DNA from: Chloroflexota bacterium
Lineage (GTDB): Bacteria; Chloroflexota; Anaerolineae; UBA1429
Reading direction: 5' to 3'
NCBI GenBank assembly: GCA_014360745.1
Contig: JACIWY010000272.1
Location: 1-5,522, forward strand
Length of the DNA: 5,522 nucleotides
Of this stretch, positions 1 to 5,403 are shown piece by piece; positions within the stretch are counted from its first letter, which is position 1; the number at the start of each line of letters is the position of its first letter. The notes beneath the pieces are model-generated. The model saw only the letters and a list, made by a program, of their open reading frames with translations. It made no database searches and was not told where the DNA came from. Position numbers and translations under genes: made by a program.

Positions 1-807
1 CGCTTGGGCAAGCCATCCCCCGTCGAGGTTTATTCCGGGCAAAGGGAGGGGCAGGAAGTATGGATTCTCGACAATGGGCGCTCACGCTTTGTCTTGGCGC
101 CAAGTTTTGGCCCCGCTCTCATCGCCTGGGAGCAGGCCGGTGGCGCTGAGAACTTGGTTTGGAGCCCCTTCCCGCAGCGAGGACACCTGGCTTGGTTCTA
201 TCCCTGGTTCGGGGGCATCTCGCCTCGCGTATTGCCGGCGGATTCTTGGTGTTGGGAGGGCTTTTTTTACCGCGAATCGAACTCGGTCGAGCCGTTGGAG
301 GAGGTCGATGAGTACGGGCTATGCTGGCGCGGTGTGTGCGTCGGCGCTCGTCCGCAGAAACACGAACTACACGACCTGGCTTTTGAGCTGAAATGGCTGA
401 CGGTAGGGCACTCTAATACGCTCAAGGTCGTTTACAGCGTGCGCAACTTGAGGCCGACAGCCCAGCGCGTGCGCCTGGGTGGCGATTTTGCCCTCGGCTT
501 GGGCGCCGATCCCGCCGGTTTGGTGTTGCATGGAGAGGAGCTACGTCGCCGGGCAACCCCTTGGGCGGCTTGGTTCTTTGGTCACCGCTGGGGCGCGCTC
601 AGTCAGCCTGCCAACGGCAAAGCGGCGTTGCTGATCAGCAATCGTCATAATGTCATCCTTTTTGACGCCGGGCAACAGGGGCGTATGCTGGCCAGCATCG
701 ATGATCTACGCCTGTCTGGCGATGAAAGGCAGGAATTGATATACTATGTAATCGTAGAAGATAGCCTTGAAAAAGCTCTGGCCTATATGCCGCTCAAAGA
801 TCTATAA
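1..807 (+). CDS. Possible galactose-mutarotase-like fold protein, 3' part (5' end outside window)
   Basis: The reading frame is open from the first base and ends at TAA 805-807. A TTG at 4 could serve as a start, but it has no visible ribosome site, so the gene probably begins upstream. The visible 267 residues are rich in Trp, Phe, Tyr and Gly with alternating hydrophobic positions, as expected of a beta-sandwich. Segments such as APSFGPALIAW (about residues 32-42 from the TTG) and PWFGGISP (67-74) resemble the 'reference scaffold then flat aromatic-glycine loop' look of aldose-1-epimerase/galactose-mutarotase-like carbohydrate-binding domains. That fold assignment is my inference from general appearance. 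I cannot point to a confirmed catalytic His/Glu pair, so enzymatic activity is not claimed. No signal peptide or membrane segment is visible in this part. It ends 25 nt before the aminotransferase start on the same strand, so the two are probably co-transcribed. It could instead be the C-terminal domain of a larger multidomain protein. Confidence 0.6.
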   Translation, partial: RLGKPSPVEVYSGQREGQEVWILDNGRSRFVLAPSFGPALIAWEQAGGAENLVWSPFPQRGHLAWFYPWFGGISPRVLPADSWCWEGFFYRESNSVEPLEEVDEYGLCWRGVCVGARPQKHELHDLAFELKWLTVGHSNTLKVVYSVRNLRPTAQRVRLGGDFALGLGADPAGLVLHGEELRRRATPWAAWFFGHRWGALSQPANGKAALLISNRHNVILFDAGQQGRMLASIDDLRLSGDERQELIYYVIVEDSLEKALAYMPLKDL

Positions 808-823
808 CAGGACAGGGTATTCC

Positions 824-830
824 GGAGGAG
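824..830 (+). promoter_or_regulatory. Shine-Dalgarno site that sets the aminotransferase start
   Basis: GGAGGAG lies just before ATG 833; its GGAGG core ends 4 nt from the start codon. The frame is open further back to a TTG at 767, but that start would overlap the upstream gene by 41 nt and has no comparable site. The extra 22 residues it would add do not look like the family N-terminus, whereas ATG 833 begins directly before the typical PGPTPLP motif. Confidence 0.8.
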
Positions 831-832
831 TC

Positions 833-1915
833 ATGAACCTACGCATTCCCGGCCCGACCCCCCTTCCACCCCATGTCATCGATGCTGTGGGGCAGCAGAT
901 GATCGATCATCGCGGCCCCCAGTTCGAAGCCATGCTTCAGGACATTGTCTCCTGGGCCAAGGTCTTTTTAGAGACCGAGGGCGACGTGTATTTGCTGACT
1001 TGCTCTGGCACCGGGGGTATGGAAGCGGCGATTGTGAATACCCTATCGCCCGGTGATCGGGTCTTGGCGGTGTCTATCGGCTCTTTTGGGGAGCGCTTTG
1101 CCAAGATCGCCTCGGCCTATGGTGCCCAAGTGACGATGCTCTCTTATCCGATGGGCTCTCCTGCCGATCCCGCCCAGGTGGCGGCCAAGGTGGTTGAAGA
1201 GGGCCCCTTCGCCGCCGTCCTTTTGACCCAGAACGAGACCTCCTCCGGGGTGACCAACGACACAGAGGCGCTCTGTCGGGCCATCCATGATGCTGCCGAT
1301 CCCGCCCCGCTTATTCTGATCGATGCCATCAGCGGCGTGCCGGCCATCCGTCTGTGCACCGACGCCTGGGGCTGTGATGTGGTGGTCACCGCTTCACAAA
1401 AGGCCTGGATGGCGCCTCCCGGCGCGGTGTTGCTCACGTTTAGCCAGCGGGCGTGGGCGGCTTACGAGCGAGCCCGAATGCCTCGCTTCTACCTCGATTT
1501 AGGGCAGGCCCGGCAATACGCGGCCCGCCATCAAACTCCGGCGACGCCCAGCGTCCCCGTCGTTTTTGGGCTGCACGCCAGCTTGGAGCGTATGGTCCAA
1601 GAGGGGCGCGAGGCCTTCCAGGAGAGACATATACGCATCGGCGAGTACGCGCGGGGCTGGGTGCGCACGTTGGGCTTGGGGCTTTTTGCCCGGCCGGGCT
1701 ATGAATCTAACACCGTGTCGGCGGTCAAGCTGGGCTCTCAAGCCGACGCGATGCAGGTGCTGCGGGCCTTGCGCGAACGCTATGGGATCATCGTGGGGGC
1801 CAGCAAGGCGCCCGGCGTGGAGATGATTCGCATCGGTCATATGGGCTATGTCAGCGAACAAGATCTCGACGAGGTCTTTCAGGCGCTAGGCGAGATCTTG
1901 GAGTCGGCGGGGTAG
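833..1915 (+). CDS. Class V PLP-dependent aminotransferase (alanine/serine-glyoxylate or serine-pyruvate type)
   Basis: A 360-residue protein of about the usual length for the alanine-glyoxylate/serine-pyruvate branch of aminotransferase fold type I. Visible hallmarks in order: the N-terminal substrate-entry motif PGPTPLPP (residues 6-13); a phosphate-binding CSGTGGMEA segment (57-65); the PLP-ring aspartate in LIDAISG (Asp164); the Schiff-base lysine in ASQKAWMAPPG (Lys190); and a C-terminal substrate-carboxylate arginine in MIRIGHMG (Arg333). By family knowledge such enzymes transfer an amino group from alanine or serine to glyoxylate, pyruvate or phosphohydroxypyruvate. The exact substrate cannot be read from sequence, and related enzymes in several phyla act in serine biosynthesis beside serA, which is not in this window. 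No signal peptide is seen, so it is cytosolic. It sits 25 nt after the preceding gene and 27 nt before murJ, in an apparent operon. The stop is TAG 1913-1915. The fold and mechanism are near certain; the substrate is open. Confidence 0.93.
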   Translation: MNLRIPGPTPLPPHVIDAVGQQMIDHRGPQFEAMLQDIVSWAKVFLETEGDVYLLTCSGTGGMEAAIVNTLSPGDRVLAVSIGSFGERFAKIASAYGAQVTMLSYPMGSPADPAQVAAKVVEEGPFAAVLLTQNETSSGVTNDTEALCRAIHDAADPAPLILIDAISGVPAIRLCTDAWGCDVVVTASQKAWMAPPGAVLLTFSQRAWAAYERARMPRFYLDLGQARQYAARHQTPATPSVPVVFGLHASLERMVQEGREAFQERHIRIGEYARGWVRTLGLGLFARPGYESNTVSAVKLGSQADAMQVLRALRERYGIIVGASKAPGVEMIRIGHMGYVSEQDLDEVFQALGEILESAG

Positions 1916-1942
1916 GCGCACTTTGATGGAACCGGGGGGCCA

Positions 1943-3583
1943 GTGGTCGAGTTAACCGGCGTCACCGGTGCGCCGTCTTCCGAGCCACCCTTGGGCGATG
2001 GCATACCCGGCGTGGCTCCTGTGCGTGAAGAGGCCGGCGCAGTCGCCGGCTTGGTGCGCGCTGCGGGGATCAACTCGTTGGGCAATGTAGCCAGCCGGGC
2101 GTTGGGGCTGGTGCGCGAATCGGTTATCGCGGGCATCTTTGGCGCCAGCGGGGCTACTAGCGCCTTTGATGCCGTCAGCGGCGTGCCCAAGATGGTCTAC
2201 GAGTTGCTCATCGGCGGGATGCTCAGCGCCGCGCTGGTGCCCGTGCTCAGCGAATATGCCGGCGCCGACCGCCGAGAGTTGGATGAAGCGCTATCGACCC
2301 TTCTTTCGTTGGCCGTTGTCGTGCTGTTGGCCGTCGTGTTGGTTCTCGAGTTGGCGGCTCCCTGGATCGCCCCTTTGCTGGTGGGGGGGTTTGACGCGGA
2401 ACTTTTGGCCACGGCGACGGTGCTGGCGCGCATCATCGTGCCGGCCATCCTGATCTATGGCTTTTCCGGCATCTTGCAGGCCTATCATTATGCCCGCCGG
2501 CGTTTTGTTTATCCCGCCATCGGCGCGCCGGCGCATAACTTGGGCGTCATCATGGCCGTGGTGCTGTTGGCCGGCAAGCTGAATATCGCCAGTCTCAGCG
2601 TAGGTATCCTGGTGGCCTCGGTTTGCCAACTGCTGGTGCAGTTACCCGGTTTACGTGGGGCGCGGTTGCGGGTACGCCTGCACTGGCGACATCCTGTCGT
2701 GCGCAGGATTCTGAGCCTCTATGCGCCGGTGGTGTTGAGCATCGTCGTCCAGAACGTGGGCATTGTTATCGACCGCAATCTGGCCTCGCGCACGGTGAAC
2801 GAAGCTATTACCTGGATGACCAAGGCCACCTTTCTCGTTCAGCTTCCCCTGGGCTTGGTGTCGATGGCCATCTCTTTGGCGGTGTTACCCGTACTGTCGC
2901 AGATCGATGCCGCCCTCGATCTGCATCGCTTCAAGCGCACCTTCAGTCGTGGCTTGCGCCTGGTGTTGGTAGTGATCGTGCCGGCAACGGCGCTGCTGTT
3001 CTCTTTGGGGCCCGCGATTATCCGGCTCATCTTCCAACGGGGCGAGTTCACCCCAGAGGATGCCGTGCAGACCTGGCGGGCACTCAGGCTCTATCTGATC
3101 GGGCTGCCCTTTGCGGCTATCGATTTGCCGTTGGTGTTCGCCTTTTACGCGCAAAAAGACACGGTCACACCGGTGGTGGTGGGGATCGTGGCTGTGCTCG
3201 TGTACCTCGTCGTAGGCCCCACATTGGCCTTCCTGGCCGGCTGGGGCTTTTTGGGTTTGGTGCTGGCCAATTCGGTCCAGCTTGCAGGCCACGCCGTCAT
3301 CATGCTGATATGTTTCAAGCGTCGTTTCGACGGTCTGCGTGGCTATGGGATGGTCTCTACCTCGCTCAAGGCGCTCGTGGCTTCTTTGCCCGTCGCTTTA
3401 GGGGGGTGGCTGGTCCGTGCCTTGGTGGAGCCGCGACTGGGGGGCTTTATCGGCGATCTCCTGGTCGTTGGCTTGGCGCTCGTCGTGGGGGCGGTGGCCT
3501 ATTTGGCCGCTGCGCGGCTTCTGGTCATGGAAGAGCTGGATTTGTTGTGGGAGAATCTCAGACATCGGCTGGGCTCTGCATAG
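1943..3583 (+). CDS. murJ: MurJ/MviN-family lipid II flippase
   Basis: A 546-residue polytopic membrane protein with hydrophobic stretches recurring through its whole length, as expected for the roughly 14-helix MOP-superfamily flippases that move lipid II across the inner membrane for peptidoglycan synthesis. Family signatures: the first-helix motif NVASRALGLVRE (residues 48-59, Arg52 and Arg58), followed by IAGIFGASGATSAFDAV; LSAALVPVLSEY (94-105); IDRNLAS (276-282); and QLPLGLVSMAISLAVLPVLS from residue 300. The GTG at 1943 is the first possible start after the aminotransferase TAG, which lies in the same frame 27 nt upstream. It has only a G-run (1934-1939) as ribosome site. The first ~37 residues are a Gly/Pro/Ala/Glu-rich tail absent from E. 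coli MurJ, so in-frame TTG 1991, GTG 2012 or GTG 2021 are alternative starts. Charged residues known in the E. coli cavity (Asp39, Arg52, Asp269, Arg270, Glu273) seem not to be conserved in my by-eye alignment. The family call is firm; the precise lipid substrate is inferred. Confidence 0.92.
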   Translation: MVELTGVTGAPSSEPPLGDGIPGVAPVREEAGAVAGLVRAAGINSLGNVASRALGLVRESVIAGIFGASGATSAFDAVSGVPKMVYELLIGGMLSAALVPVLSEYAGADRRELDEALSTLLSLAVVVLLAVVLVLELAAPWIAPLLVGGFDAELLATATVLARIIVPAILIYGFSGILQAYHYARRRFVYPAIGAPAHNLGVIMAVVLLAGKLNIASLSVGILVASVCQLLVQLPGLRGARLRVRLHWRHPVVRRILSLYAPVVLSIVVQNVGIVIDRNLASRTVNEAITWMTKATFLVQLPLGLVSMAISLAVLPVLSQIDAALDLHRFKRTFSRGLRLVLVVIVPATALLFSLGPAIIRLIFQRGEFTPEDAVQTWRALRLYLIGLPFAAIDLPLVFAFYAQKDTVTPVVVGIVAVLVYLVVGPTLAFLAGWGFLGLVLANSVQLAGHAVIMLICFKRRFDGLRGYGMVSTSLKALVASLPVALGGWLVRALVEPRLGGFIGDLLVVGLALVVGAVAYLAAARLLVMEELDLLWENLRHRLGSA

Positions 3584-3599
3584 GCATATCGGCCCTGCT

Positions 3600-3632
3600 C
3601 CCCAAGGGGTGCAAAGCCTGCCTTTGCAGGCT
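3600..3632 (+). terminator. Hairpin cluster behind murJ, possible terminator
   Basis: Seventeen bases after the murJ stop is CCCC-AA-GGGG (3600-3609). It is followed by AGCCTGC (3615-3621), loop CTTT, GCAGGCT (3626-3632): a perfect 7-bp stem. The same bases can also pair as GCAAAG (3611-3616) with CTTTGC (3622-3627), so two hairpins exclude each other. No T-tract follows, so a classical intrinsic terminator is not demonstrated. The position at the end of the left operon is the main argument for transcription termination or 3'-end protection. Confidence 0.35.
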
Positions 3633-3661
3633 GTACACAGAAGGTGGGGGGGAAAAATCGC

Positions 3662-3675
3662 TCGCCGCAAGGCGA
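3662..3675 (+). other. Small hairpin with a GNRA-type loop
   Basis: TCGCC (3662-3666), loop GCAA, GGCGA (3671-3675) form a perfect 5-bp stem closed by a GCAA tetraloop, a loop type that stabilises RNA hairpins. It lies between the murJ hairpins and the proposed selD promoter, in a non-coding stretch. It could belong to the murJ 3' untranslated region or to a small RNA; no known RNA family was recognised. Confidence 0.3.
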
Positions 3676-3692
3676 CACAGTTTCATTGCTGA

Positions 3693-3737
3693 CAATTGCC
3701 GGGCAGACCCGCGTGCCCTTGGGGTCGGAAGCAATTG
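3693..3737. repeat. Interrupted inverted repeat around the selD -35 region
   Basis: CAATTGC (3693-3699) is the reverse complement of GCAATTG (3731-3737), 31 nt apart. Inside, GGGCA (3701-3705) can pair with TGCCC (3714-3718). The element spans the proposed -35 box, so it could be a protein-binding operator or a folded RNA element in a read-through transcript. CAATTG is itself palindromic, so chance pairing is possible. Confidence 0.3.
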
Positions 3738-3747
3738 GCGTTATAAT
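3719..3747 (+). promoter_or_regulatory. Probable housekeeping-type promoter of selD
   Basis: A perfect -10 box TATAAT (3742-3747) lies 17 bp after a partial -35 hexamer TTGGGG (3719-3724; matches TTGACA at the first three bases). The box stands out in this GC-rich sequence. Transcription would begin near 3754, about 80 nt before the selD start, giving selD its own promoter apart from the murJ operon. Confidence 0.55.
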
Positions 3748-3758
3748 AGAGTCGTCTC

Positions 3759-3789
3759 CTTCCGCGCGTCGGCGCCCGGCGCGCGGAGG
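3759..3789 (+). promoter_or_regulatory. Long GC-rich hairpin in the selD leader
   Basis: Bases 3759-3768 pair with 3780-3789 (10 bp with one G-U). The intervening bases continue the stem: 3769-3772 with 3776-3779, including one further G-U. The result is an almost unbroken 14-bp stem with a 3-nt CGC loop. It would form at the very 5' end of an mRNA starting from the TATAAT promoter, about 47 nt before ATG 3837. No T-tract follows, so mRNA stabilisation or control of translation is more plausible than attenuation. The function is inferred. Confidence 0.45.
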
Positions 3790-3836
3790 CCCTGGCGTCC
3801 GAGAGCCGGGGAATTACCTTGATGGAGAATGAGTCG

Positions 3837-4916
3837 ATGAATTGTGTGCTTGGCGCGCTATCCCGCGACCCCAACGAGCCCCTGCGCCTAACCCAGATGG
3901 CCAAGGCGGCTGGTTGAGGGGGCAAACGGGCGGCTGCCGCCCTGGCGCGGGTCACGCGCCACTTGGGAGAAATATTTGACGAGCGGCTCTACGGCGAGCT
4001 AGTAGTGGGGCTGTCGATAGCTGACGACGCCGCCGTTTGGCGAGTCGACGAAGAGCGCGCGCTCATCTTTACCGCCGACTTTTTTACGCCAGTGGTGGAT
4101 GACCCCTACGATTACGGCGCCATCGCCGCGGCGAACGCGCTGAGCGATGTCTATGCCATGGGAGGGCGACCTTTTTTGGCGCTGAACTTGGCGGCTTTGC
4201 CGGGTGATCTGCCGGAGGAGGTCATCACAGGTATCCTGCGGGGCAGTGCGGAGAAGGTTCGAGAGGCCGGGGCGATCATCGCTGGCGGGCACACCATTGA
4301 CGATGAGGAGCCCAAATTCGGCCTGGCCGTGCTGGGTTGGGTGCATCCTCAGCGGGTGGCCACCAAGGCCGGCGCGCGGCCTGGCGACCTGCTCATCCTG
4401 ACCAAGCCGTTGGGCTCGGGGATCATCACCACTGCCTACAAGGCCGACCTGGCCGCGCCGGAGCATATTGCCGAGGCCACGCGCTGGATGAAGCAGCTGA
4501 ACAAGGACGCTGCCTTCGCCCTGGCCGATGGACCCCTTCATGCTGTAACCGACATCACCGGCTTTGGGTTGTTGGGACATGGCTATGAGGTGGCGGAGCG
4601 CAGCCGTGTGGGGTTACGCATCCACTTCGATGCCCTTCCCTTCCAGCCTGGCGTCAAGGCTTATGCGAACGATCTCCTCTTTCCCGCCATGGCCAACAAC
4701 AATATGGCGGACTATGGTGTGCATGTCACCTTTGCCGAACGCTTGGAATACGAGATGCAGCTGCTGACCTTTTGCCCCGAGACTTCCGGAGGCTTGTTCA
4801 TCTCGCTCCCGCCGGAGGATGCGGATGCCTTTGCCCGGCGCTATCGCGAGCTGGGGCACGAATCGTGGGTCATCGGCGAGGTGACAGAGGGGCCGGCGCA
4901 TATCTGGGTGGAGTAA
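3837..4916 (+). CDS. selD: Selenide, water dikinase (selenophosphate synthetase), selenocysteine-containing
   Basis: SelD uses ATP and selenide to make selenophosphate, the selenium donor for selenocysteine and for selenium-modified tRNA; it is cytosolic. Read from ATG 3837 through TGA 3915-3917, the product is 359 residues, close to the family norm of about 350. The N-terminus reads LRLTQMAKAAG-Sec27-GGK30, matching the family's RLTQ...GCGxK loop; Sec27 and Lys30 correspond to Cys17 and Lys20 of E. coli. Further signatures: ADDAAV (Asp63/64), TADFFTPVVDDPYDYG (Asp81 and the Asp88-Asp89 pair), NALSDVYAMGG (Asp104), GGHTIDDEEPKFGLAV, ITGFGLLGH and the ETSGGLF segment near the C-terminus, covering both AIRS-type domains. 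ATG 3837 is preferred because GGAGA (3824-3828) lies 8 nt before it; in-frame ATG 3822 would add five residues (MENES). Without UGA recoding only a TTG at 3963 would remain, removing the whole catalytic loop. It probably has its own promoter (TATAAT 3742) and converges with rplL. Confidence 0.95.
3915..3917 (+). other. In-frame UGA read as selenocysteine (Sec27 of SelD)
   Basis: The TGA falls exactly at the position of the catalytic Cys in SelD proteins, between AKAAG and GGK. The frame on both sides encodes conserved SelD sequence. Many bacterial SelD enzymes are known to carry Sec at this site. A random nonsense mutation landing on this one codon with perfect conservation around it is improbable. 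Decoding needs SelA, SelB and tRNA-Sec, none of which lies in this window. Confidence 0.93.
3928..3942 (+). other. First stem-loop after the Sec UGA (possible SECIS part)
   Basis: GGGCGG (3928-3933), loop CTG, CCGCCC (3937-3942) form a perfect 6-bp stem starting 10 nt after the UGA. If the top pair opens, the loop is GCUGC, with G first and 15 nt from the UGA. That is at the near edge of the usual bacterial SECIS distance. It overlaps an alanine run (residues 32-35), so GC-rich codons may explain part of the pairing. Confidence 0.4.
3943..3961 (+). other. Best SECIS candidate for selD
   Basis: TGGCGCG (3943-3949) pairs perfectly with CGCGCCA (3955-3961), giving a 7-bp stem with apical loop GGUCA (3950-3954). 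The loop starts 32 nt after the UGA. Bacterial SECIS elements are described as stem-loops shortly downstream of UGA with a G at the start of a small apical loop, and the E. coli fdhF element has a GGUC-containing loop. All these traits are present here. SelB binding is inferred, not shown. Confidence 0.6.
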
Positions 4917-4918
4917 GG

Positions 4919-4962
4919 CAAGTGCCGGGCGCAGCCTGTAAAAGGGGGGTGCCCGGCACTTG
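4919..4962. terminator. Perfect 12-bp inverted repeat between convergent selD and rplL
   Basis: CAAGTGCCGGGC (4919-4930) and GCCCGGCACTTG (4951-4962) are exact reverse complements around a 20-nt loop that contains AAAAGGGGGG. The element starts 2 nt after the selD stop and ends 17 nt from the rplL stop. It therefore suits a shared terminator or mRNA 3'-end barrier for both converging transcripts. Neither side has a U-run, so it is not a textbook intrinsic terminator. Each arm is itself nearly palindromic (AAGTGCC/GGGC), which is also typical of dispersed REP-like repeats. Confidence 0.55.
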
Positions 4963-4979
4963 GCGATAAGGAGGGCGCA

Positions 4980-5363
4980 TTAGCGTACTTCGACGGTCGC
5001 GCCTGCGGCCTCCAAACGCTCCTTGGCAGCTTGAGCCTCTTCTTTGGAGACGCCCTTAAGCACTTCCGAGGGCGCCTCGTCTACAACGGCTTTGGCCTCG
5101 CGCAGGCCGAGGTTGGTCAGTTCGCGCACGGCCTTGATGACTTGCACTTTTTGCTCGCCCACGGCGGTGAGCACCACGTCAAACTCGGTCTTTTCCTCTT
5201 CCTCGGCGGGTGCTTCGGCGGCGGCTGCGGCACCGGGCATGGCAGCCATGGCTATGGGGGCCGCGGCGCTCACGCCGAACTTTTCCTCGAGGGCTTTGAC
5301 CAGCTCGGCCAATTCCAAGACGGTCATATTGCTGATGGCGTCAATAAGTTCTTCTTTGGTCAC
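4980..5363 (-). CDS. rplL: 50S ribosomal protein L7/L12 (bL12)
   Basis: A 127-residue protein of the normal length for bL12, the multicopy stalk protein that recruits GTPase translation factors to the ribosome through L10. The layout is typical. Residues 1-32 form the N-terminal dimerisation and L10-binding helices (TKEELIDAISNMTVLELAEL). Residues about 33-58 are an Ala/Pro/Glu hinge. The remainder is the globular factor-binding domain, with the conserved KVQVIKAVRELTNLGLREAK stretch and VVDEAP. The start is GTG 5361-5363 (complement CAC), supported by the Shine-Dalgarno AGGAGGTT (5378-5371) 7 nt before it. The stop is TAA 4982-4980. It follows rplJ by 40 nt in the conserved rplJ-rplL order and faces selD across a 63-nt gap. 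In many bacteria L10 and L7/L12 control their own operon through the mRNA leader before rplJ, which is outside this window. Confidence 0.98.
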   Translation of the reverse strand: MTKEELIDAISNMTVLELAELVKALEEKFGVSAAAPIAMAAMPGAAAAAEAPAEEEEKTEFDVVLTAVGEQKVQVIKAVRELTNLGLREAKAVVDEAPSEVLKGVSKEEAQAAKERLEAAGATVEVR

Positions 5364-5370
5364 GGTGAAA

Positions 5371-5378
5371 AACCTCCT
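5371..5378 (-). promoter_or_regulatory. Strong Shine-Dalgarno site of rplL
   Basis: On the minus strand AGGAGGTT is nearly a full anti-16S match and lies 7 nt before GTG 5363. It fixes the non-ATG start and fits the need for several L7/L12 copies per ribosome, which calls for stronger translation than of the neighbouring rplJ. Confidence 0.85.
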
Positions 5379-5403
5379 GTCAGATACGGCGAGGCACAGG
5401 CGA

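Noticed and set aside
767..832. Aminotransferase starting at TTG 767
   Set aside because: It would overlap the upstream gene by 41 nt and add residues unlike the family. ATG 833 has GGAGGAG in front and starts at the family N-terminus.
1913..1945. Read-through of TAG joining the aminotransferase to MurJ in the same frame
   Set aside because: Both proteins are complete without fusion. The 27-nt gap encodes nothing notable, and there is no sign of amber recoding; sharing a frame has a one-in-three chance.
3606..3640. Resemblance of GGGGTGCAAAGCC to parts of the TPP and cyclic-di-GMP riboswitches
   Set aside because: Only a few bases match. The remaining conserved core elements of either riboswitch are missing downstream, and the position is at a gene end rather than in front of a biosynthetic gene.
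2623..3822. A 399-aa open frame on the + strand
   Set aside because: It is a shadow in another frame of murJ running into the intergenic region. Its Arg/Gly/Ala-rich composition is typical of GC-rich off-frame translation, with no domain visible.
3644..3832. A 62-aa open frame (+) between murJ and selD
   Set aside because: No convincing ribosome site or conserved motif. It crosses the proposed promoter and the leader hairpin and ends only a few bases before selD.
3837..3917. selD as a pseudogene broken by a nonsense codon
   Set aside because: The stop falls exactly at the known Sec/Cys position. Everything else is intact and conserved, and SECIS-like stems follow it.
3999..4580. A 193-aa open frame on the minus strand opposite selD
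   Set aside because: selD is clearly the coding strand here. The antisense product shows no recognisable motif and is a GC-bias shadow.
3963..4916. selD starting at TTG 3963 as a 317-aa protein
   Set aside because: It would lack the catalytic Cys/Sec loop and has no ribosome site of note. The conserved N-terminus is encoded upstream through the in-frame TGA.
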